Shown piece by piece: positions 35,001 through 47,400 of a stretch of DNA of 64,000 nucleotides. The notes under the pieces were generated by a model, which worked only from the letters and a program-made list of their open reading frames with translations, searched no databases and had not been told where the DNA came from. Numbering within the stretch: the stretch's first letter is position 1; each line of letters opens with the position of its first letter. A program made the position numbers and the translations under genes. The DNA lies in assembly GCA_025201365.1 (NCBI GenBank), contig JAIXMF010000008.1:62001-126000 (forward strand), given 5' to 3'. This DNA is from Syncephalis plumigaleata (taxonomy: Eukaryota; Zoopagomycota; Zoopagomycetes; Zoopagales; Piptocephalidaceae).

Positions 35001-38000
35001 TCGACCATTTGTAATATTTGCCATGGATGTCCTAGTAAGCTTAATAGTTCACGATGCTGTACACGTAGTCGACCCACTTGATCGATCGATGGCACGAGAT
35101 GTTTGAGTAATTGACGACGATGTCTACGCTCGTTGATTTGTTGTCGCCATTTCGGTTTACGGTGCATTAACCAGCGTGAATAATCCGTGTACGGTGAGAT
35201 GTCCTCGTCGTTTAACTCGCCGTCAATTGGTGATGCAGGTCGTTTACGTCGTACGGTGGCCACCTTTAGACCACGCCATTCATTGTCATTGCCTTGTTTA
35301 GTTGCTTGGCCAATATCCTCGATATCCATACAACTATTACCATCATTGTCATTACTAGTAAGTGCAGGTGCTGTCTTTACCGTGAAATGATCTGTAATAC
35401 GTCGTTGTTGGTAGCGATCATCACGATCTGCCAGTCGTTTAAGTAGCCAGTCAGGATGACGTACACGTGGCACGGGATTGGGTACACGTTGCATGGCCGC
35501 TGGAATGGTAATCAACTTTTGTATAACCGATCCCAATCTCTCCTGATAGTACTGCCAGTCGAGAATCTCGCGCAGTTGAAATTCTTGTAAACTATTGTTC
35601 TTCAACCATTTACGTAGGAAATGCTTCTTAACCGATGTTTCCGCTGAGAATATCGCAACTGGTACGGCTCGTTCACTCACTGGATCGCCGTATGGCTGAG
35701 CAGAGATGATGAATCGACAGGCCAATCCCTTATCCTTTACCATTTGATCGCCGAGGAATTCCGCTAAACGACGCGCCGTACTAATCGAGGTGGACTTTTG
35801 TCCCCCGTATTCCTCCAACGATTTCGACATACTACGATTCTCCGAAATGAGATCGAGCAATTCCTCGTCTTGTAGTCGAGCACCCTTACTGAATAGCACG
35901 TCAAGCCATTGATCGGCCACACCTGCCACCGCGGCATAACAATCGGTAAGGGTGGATCCTTGTAGAAATACCTTGAATATTTGCGATTGAAATATCTTGA
36001 TGAGTTTCAATTCACCGCGTCGTTTCACCTCGAATCCCTTCAACTCGGCGAGTGATCCGTCGAAATTGAACACGGCATATCGCTTCTTCAATAGTTTATC
36101 CGCCTCCTTTGACGATGGAAGTATCATGGCGTGATAGGGACCGTCCACCTCGAAAAAGATACTATTCTCCTCGCGTGTCTTATAGATGAATCGCTCGGGA
36201 TCGACCAACTCTTGATATTGTCGATTGGTGAATTGATCGTGTACCAAATGGTTCAACATGACACACGGATAGGAAAAGAAGATGCTACGATTATTGGTGA
36301 GTTGTAGTACGAAATTCTCCGGAAATGTCGATGGCAGTGTACACCATATACCATCGGTGTCCAATTCTAACGGACGACCTAGTTGTTCGACGAGTTGTCG
36401 AGCCATTTGAATAATCGAGGACCCGGTGTTACACACGACACCGGCCATCTCCATGGAGTACCATCGTGCCGCTTTACGCATGACATAGCCGTAGAACGAG
36501 TTGAGAATACATTTGTGCGCGAGTTGTAGCGAGTCGTAAACAATCACCATCTTACTCGCTTCATCCTGTTCCGCGGCATTCTTGGCCGTATCGTATTTCT
36601 TCTTCCACGTCTTGTGCAATCCTTTGTATTCGTAGCGACGATCACGGAAACTAAGCACGGTGTTGACGTAGAAGGGATTCTCCCGTTGACAAATGATCGC
36701 CTCCTTCTCGACTACTTTGGTGGCGTGTGTACGTGTATACACACGTCTACTGTAGTCAGCAATACGCTTCCTAAGAATGCTCGCTTGCTCGGTGGGCGAC
36801 AACTGATGATAGGCGAGCATGGGATCTGACGGTCGTTTACCGGGGAATTGTTCCGCTGATAGTTGATTCTTGATCATACGATACTCGTTGCGATCTGCTT
36901 GAAAGTATTGCCCGCGCCATAACCAATTCATACGACGATCGCACTCCTTGCCGGGTAAGTTAAAGTCGCAAGTGGCACAGACACGTTCATTCACGATGGC
37001 ATCGGGTTGTAGACGATTGGTAAGAATGATATTAGGATACATGGCTGCCACATCTAAATGATAAATCTTTGGTGCCTCCAATCTTTCTGGTTTATCGCGT
37101 AAATCGGCCAATTTCTGTATAATCTCTTCGCGTATCTAATAACAATAATTCTTAATTCATCGTATACTTTTATATCCTCTTCTGTATTACCTCATTATAA
37201 TTGATGACATCGTCCATTTTCTTTTTATTCTCAACTTCTACCGTAAATCGAATGGCTGCATCAACTTGATCGATTAACTAGTAGATTAACCGGTTAATTA
37301 ACTGCTTAATTAATGATATCCATGTAACTTACCTGTTGTGCGGCAGAAGGAACAATCTTGAATTGAATAGGAATGTCACTACGAAATACACCGGCCTCTA
37401 GTGCTTCCACATGTCCACCAACATACGTTTCACTCTCGAGTAAATGTCCATCGAATAGTTTCTCATATGGATCTTGATACTTATTCGGGATAATAACATT
37501 TGCACGATATGCTTCCACCTAGTTAAACGTTAATCAGTCATGCTAGTAATGATGTGGCATTACATTGCACGTACCATTAACAGTAGTTCACACAATGTAC
37601 CACTACCTTTACGTAATACTTCATCGCCATTAGAGGGAATGATATTGCAAAGTGAAAAGATGAACGGATGCACATATTTCATATATAAATAATAGGTGGC
37701 CACGGCATCTGACACAGAATACTGTGCTAGGGTTTGTGGTCGTTCCGCGGCAAATCTACACTTGTATTAGTTCGTGTTGAATTATGATCATAAATGTCAT
37801 GATTGCACATAGTAACTCGTCTTACCGTGTCATATCTTCTGGATCAATTTCATCCGGATTATAGCCGAGTTTAGCTTTGGCTACCGCTTTAAGACCATGA
37901 CTTCCTACAGGTAGGTAACTATCACGTTTAACCCATCGAAAACAATCCATATGAATGGCGTAACGCGACTTGTATTCATCTTGTTCATCTCTAAAGAATC

Positions 38001-39639
38001 CAATTTCCTAGTGTATAATATGTTAATGTGTTGATTCATTGTAAATAACAACAATCGAATACTTGCTTGTTTCATATCGATACCGTTGGCTTTGGCTCTT
38101 GCTTCAACGAATGGCCAATCGAACGAGTCACCGTTATAGGTGGCAAGTACAGTTGGGCGTAACTCCTCAATATGCTCAAAGAAACGTCGTAATAAACTAG
38201 CCTATTATCATATTGTATACATAAATATATATATCTATATACATTATACCTGAATCACGACTTACCTCATCTGGTTCGTTAAATATATGAAATGGACCAT
38301 CAAATTCGGGTTTAGGTGTATAGTCGAAATCATCAATATCTTGCGATACAATATCTCGATTGGTAATTAGGAAACCCTATTGACGTGTTACTATTAGTGC
38401 AGTGTTACACTTACGTAAATGACACGCTTACTTGACCATCTACCATGTACGATATCATCATAATGGAATCAATAGAAGCATCGGGGAATTTAAGCGGTAG
38501 CTTTGTCGTTTCAATATCGAATGCTAACACCACAGGTTCTGGACGTTTTACGAGATCCGGTCGATGAATCAATGTAATGGTGCCATTATTTGCTTTAACG
38601 TCATACCATAAACCAACACGTATATCTACACGAATGTTAACAATCATGATAGTTATGTCGCAGTCTTTCTGTTCTACAATACTTACCATTATCAATAGCA
38701 ACACGGATGTAGTATGGAATATCATATTCACGAATATCAACAATGTTATCCAGTATTTCTGTAGCAGTTCTCTTGGATAAAGTAGTATCTCGTAGTTTAC
38801 TAGATAACGAACTAAAAACAAGTAAACTTAGTTAATTGATTACATTTCTATGTGTATTACTTACTCAGTAGTAGTAATTAGTGCATCAATCTCCACATCT
38901 GTCTTCTTCTCGTTACGTCTTATCGCTGGCATAATAATCTTTCGAACTGTTAATAATTCACGAACTGAACGAAATGATAGTTTTATAAATGTTCGCTTCA
39001 ATCCCCGTAAATGATTGGGCATCTTTAGATCTTCTTTATGAACTTGTTCAACATGTTCAATCGTGTCTTCATACTGTTTCTTCAAGAAATCCTCCACTTC
39101 AGACTCTGTACCCGGCTAGTTATGAATATCATTAGTACTAATTGTATCATTATCATGTATTTCCAGGCAGAGTCAGTCATTACCTTGCATGCAATAAGGA
39201 AATAGGGAGAATACACAATAGTTGCTTTAAACGTATTGCCATCTTCTTCAAGAAAGTAATAATCGACACCTGCTCTACCCGATGGCGTATCTTTATCCTG
39301 TACTATTGTCTAATATATGCATATATACATATATGCATGTTAATAACAGTATTGGCATTAATGCTAACTAGTTGTACTTACTGGGTGCATATTAATTAGC
39401 CAGCCTAAACGTGGTGCACCCTCTTGAAATCGATGAAATCCCATACGTTCGTCGATAGCATCCATTGTGCGTGTATTCTCGAATTGTAGATCGAGATTCG
39501 TTGGCTCATTATCAACATTAACGTTGTAAGTATTACTAGCAGTACGATTACCGCCCATAGCACTCGACTGCTGATATGCCGCACGGTATGGTCGTTTACC
39601 CCGACCGACACCGGGAGACTGACCGATATCCCGTGTCAT
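32051..39639 (-). CDS. POL2: DNA polymerase epsilon catalytic subunit
   Basis: Leading-strand replicative B-family polymerase with proofreading. About 12 exons can be read, the first 39382-39639 ([10 protein letters not shown]...GWLINMHP) and the last 32051-37135, giving about 2300 aa, close to human POLE. Visible: 3'-5' exonuclease motifs [15 protein letters not shown] (Exo I), [11 protein letters not shown] (Exo II) and [13 protein letters not shown] (Exo III); polymerase motifs [17 protein letters not shown] (A), [18 protein letters not shown] (B) and [11 protein letters not shown] (C, epsilon-specific); the CATCDF...C cluster thought to hold an iron-sulfur centre; then the large inactive C-terminal half (DUF1744-like) and two Cys-rich modules ending CKRCRW...CTNC that bind the B subunit in this family. 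The last exon start (IREEII) follows a clear TAG acceptor. Frames are clean throughout. A MluI box lies upstream. Confidence 0.95.
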
Positions 39640-39748
39640 TGCAACTGACTAAACGAAAGAAATGTCACTACAGCTAGTATAATAACGAGTATAAGAGAAG
39701 GAAAAGGAAGGATTACTGCTCGTGACGTGGAACGAGATCAACGAGTAA

Positions 39749-39754
39749 ACGCGT
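39749..39754. promoter_or_regulatory. MluI cell-cycle box (ACGCGT) upstream of POL2
   Basis: A perfect ACGCGT palindrome lies 110 nt upstream of the POL2 start codon. Two further CGCGT/CGCGTT cores (near 39828 and 39848) lie behind it. In yeasts the MBF factor binds such boxes to switch on DNA-replication genes at G1/S, POL2 included. Here the site is seen; its use is inferred. Confidence 0.6.
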
Positions 39755-40158
39755 GTTAAAGGAGTACGTGTACAAAAGAAAGAACATAAAGAAGAAAAAT
39801 AATAGGAGCGGTAATAATAAAAAAGAACCGCGTTCTTGCTATTTTCTCGCGTTTTTTCCATTGTCGTTGTCGCGAGTAGTATAATCATATTCATATTAAC
39901 ACAATCCTATTTCAGTCAAATAGGTTCAAGTTATCTGACACACACATTGTATTTGACCAACTGGCATCAATGATGTTTTTGTTCTTTATTCTATAATCAT
40001 CTCTCAATAATGATCAATTCAGCATATTAAGCAGCAACAATATATAAATATTGTATTACTAATAGTACTAGCTGTATGGTATATTGTACGTTTATTGATC
40101 ATTCAATTAGTAAATAATCATTGCATGAAATAGGCGTAATAATGACTGATGAATCAAA

Positions 40159-40166
40159 TGACGTCA
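40159..40166. promoter_or_regulatory. Perfect CRE palindrome TGACGTCA
   Basis: An ATF/CREB-type bZIP site about 234 nt upstream of the IFRD start codon. The match is perfect but only 8 nt, so chance is possible. If used, it may drive IFRD, POL2 or both. Confidence 0.4.
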
Positions 40167-40399
40167 TGCTATGTCATTGAAAGAAAAAGCAGCACTGGGA
40201 AATCCTGCAGAACTGAAATAAAACACTGCTTTGTTACAGACTTGGTTTTCATATTGTTTTACAACTCTTACTCTTCTTGTCTTTTGCTTGTATCGTTTAT
40301 ATAATTATATCTAGTATAACTCGATACTAACTCTTGCTACTACTACTACTATTACAACTTACTTGATAACATACTAAAAAAGAAGAAAAATAAACGAAA

Positions 40400-42344
40400 A
40401 TGATGGGTTTACGTGGCATTCGTAAAGAGGTGAAACGTCCCTCGGCCCAACCGAAGAAGACAAAGAATACGGGCAATAGTCGTGCTGCCAGTCGTATTAA
40501 TAGTCGTGCAACTAGTCCGGAACGAGGTGAATATGAATATGATGAAGCTGTAGACAGTAATGATTCAGATGTGGAGGGTCGCTTTGACGGCGACGAAGAT
40601 ATTAGCATTACTCGCTTGCTCAGCGGTGATTGGGAGGAGGCATTCGACCAAGCGGTAGACGATCTAAGTGAGAAACGACTAAGGTAAATTGGCTGTTACT
40701 TTGTCAGATAAAAGCATATGTAATATAGTATGACAATGGTATGACTAAATCATTATATATATATGTATATGTATGCATATAGTATAAGGGAGAAAGCGTT
40801 GAACCAACTTATCGCCATTCTTGCTCATCGTTATGCCGCTGATAAATTGGAAAACTCCAAGGAAACAGTGGTGGATTCATTGAAACGTTGCGTTAAACGG
40901 GAAAAGAGCGCACATGAGAATGCACTTGGTATGCGTGGTAAGTAAAAATGAACTGCCATTTAGTGATGCTAGCTTGTTCGTCTAACAACTGATTGATTGT
41001 GTTTATTTGCACTAGCATTGGCCTTATGCTTTATAACACTGGGCCCAGGGCACAATGCTTTGTTCCAAGATTTGTGTTTCTCGTTAAAATACATTATTAC
41101 GCATACTGGATCGGTTGAGCTACGTGTGGCGGGTGCCATAGCATTGGCAGTTGCTTGTTTCGTAGCCAGCGAGGATGTGGGCGATACCTACGACTTGCTT
41201 GACTTTTTCTCGCAACAACTTACTGCACCATCGAATAATGCCGCAAATCAACCGGATGCACAGCGTGCCATACTCAATGCATTTGGTTTGCTGCTAACAT
41301 GTGTCGAGGATGTGAACTATGCAAAGCAGATATATACAGAGTAAGTAGAGAATGCTAGTTAAATATATTCAGTAAACAATAATCATCATCATGTATCTTC
41401 ATGCATTAGTGCTATCAACGTTCATATTCGACTTCTTGAATCGCCACACACTGAAGTTCGTACAGCCAGTGGTGAAAATATTGCTTTGATGTATGAACTA
41501 TTTGGGAAAAATAACGTAAGTGCTAATGGCTCATACAGTCATACAGTCATATAATCGTATTGAATGATGCTTGCCGTAGAATCTATCCGGATTGGAAGAT
41601 CGGAAAGACACAATCTTGCTTACGTTTACGATTTAACTAATGGTAAGATGGTAGTGCGCTTGTATAACGAGAATAAGCGATAACAATCATGTGACTATGC
41701 AGAAAGTAGCAAGCGACAAAGCAAGAAAAAGCGATCTGTACAGAAATCCGTAATACGTGATGTGTTGAGTACTATCGAGGTAAATGGCCAGTCTAGATAT
41801 GCTAATAACGAATAGTATAATGATAATGATAATGATGACAATAGGATGGTGAAGCACCAGAACTAAAGTTGAAATTCACCGAGCGAATCTATACATTCAA
41901 CTCATGGAGTAAGAAGTTAGCTGTGATAGTGGAATAATATTGATTATTAATGCAACGATTATATATGCATATATATATATATATATGTGTGTGTGTGTAG
42001 ATCAATTACGCCGACTACAAATATTCCGTGATGTATTAGGTGAAGGATTGCATGTTCATTTTGTGGTAAGCATGAAGAATAATAATAGTAATAACAATAG
42101 ACACTGATGTTTAACCAATTGCCATAATTAGGAAAACGAGCTACTACAGGATATATTCGATTTTAGTGGCACGACTCAGTTGGGTAATGCAATGGATCGA
42201 CTCGAACTACGTCAGATCCATTCGCCAACATCAGATGTGTCCAAGGAACGTAGTCGTAATCTCAAGAAGAATCGTAATCAAAGGATGGCGGTACTTAGTG
42301 CTAATACAGCGCCATCACAGGAGAATGGATGGGATTCATCCTAG
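40400..42344 (+). CDS. IFRD-family protein (interferon-related developmental regulator)
   Basis: IFRD proteins are armadillo/HEAT-like repeat proteins; animal members act as transcriptional co-regulators, and ribosome association has been reported for IFRD family members. Nine exons join (40400-40683, 40783-40937, 41016-41340, 41410-41515, 41580-41642, 41703-41779, 41845-41908, 42001-42065, 42132-42344) into 450 aa if one base is restored in the fifth exon (TT near 41616). Visible: a basic, disordered N-terminus, an acidic linker, the helical repeat domain (IREKALNQLIAIL through HTEVRTASGENIALMYELF), a Lys-rich stretch (SSKRQSKKKRS) and the conserved C-terminal domain (RIYTFNSW, QLRRLQIFRDVLGEGLHVHF, ERSRNLKKNRNQR). 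The last 55 nt of coding sequence are duplicated downstream of the next gene. Confidence 0.85.
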
Positions 42345-42465
42345 ATTAACTACTGGTTAAGAGAAATAAAATAAAATGTAGCAGCTTATCAAGGTTATGG
42401 AAACATTATGTAATAGTGAGGATGAGCATCAGTGTAATCAATGATACCGAGCTGTGTTCTAGACC
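42290..42465 (+). repeat. IFRD 3' end, direct repeat arm 1
   Basis: The end of the last IFRD exon, its stop and about 120 nt of 3' flank (with AATAAA at 42365-42370) match 43640-43807 with small gaps. Shared runs include ATACAGC, CACAGGA-AATGGATG, AGAAATA-AATAAAATG and GTAATCAAT-ATAC-AG. The two arms flank the 7TM gene. Confidence 0.6.
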
Positions 42466-42677
42466 GCTGACATCTACTTGTTGGCCAGACCTTTTGTTAA
42501 ACAAGATTAGTGGAGAGTTATACCTATAAGGTCTAGGCCTTTGACTGTTTTCATGCAGATACTTGTACTTTGTATATATATATATATTACTGCTACACTT
42601 TTACAAATCAGCTTCCACTCTTTAATCCTCTCGTTATCATATGTTATTTTACTGCTATACACATCACTTGTACAAGA
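42345..42677. other. Intergenic: IFRD 3' flank and 7TM gene A promoter
   Basis: Holds the IFRD poly(A) signal (42365-42370) and the upstream region of the 7TM gene, including a TA-rich tract at about 42572-42590. No other gene is supported; open frames starting at 42541 and 42570 are upstream extensions of the 7TM frame or its shadow. Confidence 0.5.
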
Positions 42678-43628
42678 ATGGAGGCAAATACTACCACCTT
42701 ATCACCTGTATACAATGGACTAAATCGTTCAAAGTTACCGAGCAATATAGCCATACTGGACTTCTTAAGTCAATCAGCAAACATAAGCGATGCTCGTATC
42801 CGCTTAAGTAGTAATAGCAAGCAATTGATAATTGCCAATATAATATTGTATATGTTCGTTTGGAACACGTGGAAAGCGTTTAAGCTATTACGCTCGCGAC
42901 CAGTAAACAAAAGCTATTGGTGCTGTTTCATACAAGCATTTCTTGGTGTTATTTTAGGAATGAGTTTACCAATATCGTTTCTTAGTAGTAGCATTACCTG
43001 TCGTATACTTGGTTGGATGCTGATCACTGGATTGGCTACATCCAGTATTTGCACAATAATTTGCTTATTATTAAAAGCTTACGTGGTGCAGATGCGTGAC
43101 AAACGTGTGCTATGGTTTGGTATTGTTTGTATACCACTTCCCACTATTGCTCTCTGGGGAGTTGTGTTCAACGAGGACATGTATTTTACAAGCGACGGTA
43201 TCTGCATGACTGACGTCCCTCAATGGATTCCAATCGTTCGTGGCTGCATAGAAATATTTACCAACAGTGTGTTTTCGTGTATATTCCTTCGCGCTGTCAT
43301 AAAGCAATATCAGGCATTTGGTAGCAATTGCTGGAGTAAACTCAAATCCGATGGCCTGCTTTACCTGCTGGGTGCGGCCATTTCCAGTATCGTATGCGCA
43401 TTAATATCGGTATTTCAGTCATTTGGTCCAATAAGCGAAATAATATTTTTTGTCGATTGTAAGTATAACACAAACTATATGTAGTCATAACAACATTTGC
43501 TAATCTATTATGATGATATAGGGATAGCAATCTCGACGTTGCTTGTCCATCAATATCAAAATATGCGCACCGTACTCAAGGATAATCGGCCTCAAACGCA
43601 GCAATTTACATATTGGCAAGAACAATGA
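42678..43628 (+). CDS. Orphan seven-transmembrane protein A
   Basis: Two exons (42678-43458 and 43522-43628; intron GTAAGT...TAG) encode 295 aa. I start at the ATG at 42678 (MEANTTTLSPVYNG); the frame upstream has no ATG. The N-terminus (about 55 residues) is polar with two N-x-S/T glycosylation sites. Seven hydrophobic helices follow: LIIANIILYMFVW, CCFIQAFLGVILGMSLPISF, ILGWMLITGLATSSICTII, VLWFGIVCIPLPTIALWGVVF, GCIEIFTNSVFSCIFL, LLYLLGAAISSIVCALISVF and IIFFVDWIAISTLLVHQY. The tail is short and polar. It is a clear paralogue of 52368-53352, with the same intron in the same VDW codon. The topology is that of a G-protein-coupled receptor, but no class motif is recognisable; ligand and signalling are unknown. 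Confidence 0.8.
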
Positions 43629-43639
43629 TCGGTTATACA

Positions 43640-43807
43640 CATACTTATTACGTCTATACAGCATCAGCACAGGATAATGGATGCAATTCAGCGTAAATTA
43701 ATTAGTTAACAGAAATATAATAAAATGAAGCTGCTTACCTCGTTTGTGAAAATAGCGTGTAACAACGAACAGTAACATCACCGTAATCAATAATACGAGT
43801 CGTATTC
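43640..43807 (+). repeat. IFRD 3' end, direct repeat arm 2
   Basis: A diverged copy of 42290-42465, placed just after the stop of 7TM gene A (43628). It includes a decayed version of the last IFRD codons. It also contains AATAAA (43719-43724), which probably now ends the 7TM gene A transcript. Confidence 0.6.
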
Positions 43808-43922
43808 ACGATTGTTGGCATTTACCGGTTGATCATCATGTTAACATGATTTCGTATGCATCAATTTACAACGTACCATTTACATTGGCACACTTCATTT
43901 TACCACTATACGCTACCAATAC

Positions 43923-44255
43923 ATGGTGGGGTATTCTACAACATTGACTTGTACGACTATACCAATTATATTATGTATCATCAAATGAAATGAACAAGAA
44001 TGCACGTAGATTGAATTAGGGTGTTAGAGATAAATCGAGTTTTAGCTGTATTGTATGATGTGTTCACGCGATTTGTTCCTGCTTAAAACTCGTCAACGAG
44101 TGGTGCCATCGATGTTAGTCAGTCTGCATTCTCAGCAAAGCCTTAGCTTTTCCCTTAGTTCTTGTATTTCCTGTTTATTTTATAATTGTCCTTTTAGAAG
44201 CATCTCCATTCTGAATACCGTTCTCCGCGTGAGATTGTTCTTTCTGAATTCGTAG
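43923..44255 (+). pseudogene. Decayed 7TM gene copy (5' half)
   Basis: Downstream of the second IFRD arm the similarity to the 7TM gene block continues in order. An ATTTTAC..CTATAC block precedes an ATGG at 43923. An AACA...ATGC-CGTA block follows (43992 versus 42780), then ATTGTAT-TGTTC (44050 versus 42844), then CTTAGT...CCTGT (44154 versus 42981). Spacing shrinks steadily (33, 39, then 72 nt missing), as expected for an eroding copy. The fragment translates in part as LFLLKTRQRVV and SFSLSSCISC, resembling FKLLRSRPVN and SFLSSSITC of gene A. No intact reading frame covers it. The SAC-phosphatase start lies 200 nt beyond. Confidence 0.5.
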
Positions 44256-44452
44256 TACCAAACAAAGTAGTACCTCGCTGAGACAGAGGAGCCAGTCAGT
44301 TTACTTGTGGGTCACCTGTTCTTATCACGCAAACCAAAACACAAAGCCTTACCAAGTAGCGGAAAACCGTTCCATCTTCGTTGTGCTCGGCTAGAAGTGA
44401 ACCTTGTTTTTTATATTGTGGCACTACTTCCCTCTTCAATTGACCTAGTCTA

Positions 44453-47400
44453 ATGCGTGGACCTGCTCTATTTGATAACTTCAAGGATGTCGCGGCTAGT
44501 ACACCGCTTATCGGAACGTTGTTCGGTGGGACAAGTGCTGACCTGGCTGGAGCGGAAACAACCGCCACACCAAATGTGACCAATACTGATAATATTAGCA
44601 GTAATGATAGCAATAACAATGAAGGACGTACGCATACCCCGCATGATATGCATGACAGTGACTCGATGAGCGAGTCGACAGCAACGCTTGTTGCTCCCAC
44701 TGCTACCGCTGACCATACTCTATCTCCAGGAGGCTTGTATAAAGAAATGCAACTAGTAGTGCAGCCCGATGCGTTTATGTTATGTGCAAGAAAGTCGACG
44801 AAAGCCTCGTTAGACGATGATAACTCTGACATAATACAATGGGATACCGTAAAGATATCATTCGCTGATGCAAAGCTATCGCAATCAAGTAATGATTATA
44901 TACAAAGTTACTGGAAATCATTGTGCTAACATTGAGCATTATAGTGGAGGGGCAATTGCCGCAAGGTACCAAGCAGTATGTGGTTTATGGTTGTATTGGT
45001 ATGATTACTTTACATACAGGTGAGTGCGGTTAAAAGAAATAAGGCTATACGATTATTATTATTATTAGTCTAGATGCTTATCATATCGATAGGACCGCAT
45101 ATCATTGTGATAACTCAACGTAAACATGTTGGCAAGCTACTTAACGAGGATGTATATCAGATACAAAAGATTGCCGTACTTCCGTTCGATGAGAAGCAAG
45201 CAATCCTGATACTTGATAAACTGGTAGTTATACTTTCCTTAACATGCATGACCTACCCATCACTTATACCCTTGCATTATTAGTACATGCTCTATAGATC
45301 GCGTCGTATCATGTCCAACGACACTGCAATCTCTGTAAATGATATCGCTGAAGGGAAAGAATTCGACGCTAGTGAGGCATCCGAGTTGGGCATTCTATCC
45401 GAGGAGGAGGAGGAGGACTCGGCGGAGACCATTCCTTCCGTGCCAATGGCGGCTCGTATGCGATCAGCATTGATTGGACTTGTACGTCGTCCTCCCGCCA
45501 ATAGCTTTGAGAGTGAAGAGGAGCAGTATGAACTTCAATCGACATCCATTGGCAATATCACATCGAATGATTTGCCACCACTTAATCTAGATTACAATCA
45601 GGAGACTGGAACGCAAAGTCCTAATGCACCGGATACACCACCTTCATCGGCTACACCTGACAACATCACCACTAGTATCACCGATGCAAACACCATGTCG
45701 GACAAGACTGACGACATCAATGCTCAATCATTACCGCGAGCCAGTACTATTACCGCTGCATTACGCATGCTACGCGGTACTACCCCGAATGAACCACGCG
45801 ATGAAAAGGTAGGCGTTGATTACAATGAAGACATAAATGGATTAACTAGATCATATTTGAATAATAGGAGGCACTTGACATTCGTATTATTCGCGAGTTA
45901 ATGTCACTATTTGCAAACAATGGTTTCTATATATCCTATGGACTTGGTAATTTATTAATACACACATACACATCATAGATGATAATGATGGAAGTGATTA
46001 ACCATCATGTTATTATTTAGAAATTACTCAATCTTTGCAACAAATAATGCAAAAGCCCAAGAATGCAACACCAGCACCTTTATGGCAACGAGTATGTGGT
46101 GATTGATGATGGTGATGATGATGATTCGCGAACCATTGTAATACTAAATGTTGTGAACCTTCCTATAGACAGATCGTCGTTTTTGGTGGAATGAACAAAT
46201 TCTTTCACCATGGATCGAGAACAAAGTATATATCTATACAATTACGAGTTGTATTCACTAGTAATTAATAATGAAATGATATTGATACGCTTCTTTCTAG
46301 TTACACGAATGGATTCTACCTGTAATGCAAGGATATATACATGTGGAGCATTGCAAGGTTGAATCGAACGAGCTTGACTTTGTTCTCATATCTCGTCGTA
46401 GCAGAGATCGTGCCGGTAATGATCTAGCAATAATGATTCGACGATATAGTAGCTAACTATGACGATGTGTAATAAGGTATGCGCTATGAGCGTCGTGGTG
46501 TTGACGAGTCTGGTAGTGTGGCCAATTTTGTCGAGACAGAACAAGCTGTATTTGTTGAGGTATGTAGTTAATTTACTGATTGATCAATCCCTCGTATAAT
46601 TCGCATTACTAATACAAATAATGACTATTTATTAGCGTGAAAATGTACCTCATTTCGTATCATTCCTACAAACACGCGGATCCAGTAAGTTGAATAGAAA
46701 TGAACTACATCATCATTGATATTAAAACTAAACAATAAACGGGTAATTAGTCCCACTATTCTGGAGTCAAAGCCCGTATCGTTTACGACCCACACCGGTT
46801 ATTGAGCGTACGAAATCCGATAACACACTTGCCTTCCAACGTCATATGGAACAGTTGGTCGATCGATATGGACCGCAATATTGTGTTAGTCTAGTCGAGT
46901 TGCAAGGTCGAGAAGCCATCGTTGGCGAGGAATATCGTCGTTACGTTGAGCAATGGAATCGAGAGGATATACAGTGAGTAGATACATATCATACATAGAT
47001 ATATATCCGTTAACATTGTCTATTATTGATTAGTTATCGTGAATTCGATTTCCATAACGAATGTCGTGGTATGAGATACGAGAACATTTCCAAACTGATC
47101 GAACAAATGGATGTCGATCTATCGCGTATAAAGTAAGTAATATACGCGTGGATGAGTATGCAGTATACATTCTAATACTAATAACGTGTGATCAGATACT
47201 TTTGGTCTGTTCAATCAGAGAATGTGTTCTGTCAACAAACTGGTACCATTAGAACGGTAAATTACTTACTTGATGACTGATTAGCTGTTATTTATTGCGT
47301 ACAATATCCTAATCACTATCCATCATAGAACTGTATGGACTGTCTCGATCGTACAAATGTAGTACAGGTGAGCGGTGATACATGTAGATCAATTAGTGAG

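Larger units (their letters stand above)
39640..40399. other. Divergent promoter region between POL2 and IFRD
   Basis: A 760-nt head-to-head intergenic region. On the POL2 side it is purine-rich on the plus strand (a C/T-rich leader for POL2) with an MCB. It holds a short hairpin, CCTATTT and AAATAGG around CAGTC (39906-39924), and on the IFRD side a perfect CRE. The 81-codon frame at 39649-39894 is a low-complexity artefact of the pyrimidine-rich strand. Confidence 0.6.

Noticed and set aside
39649-39894. Minus-strand 81-codon ORF in the POL2 promoter
   Set aside because: F/S/Y-rich translation of a pyrimidine-rich leader; no homology seen.
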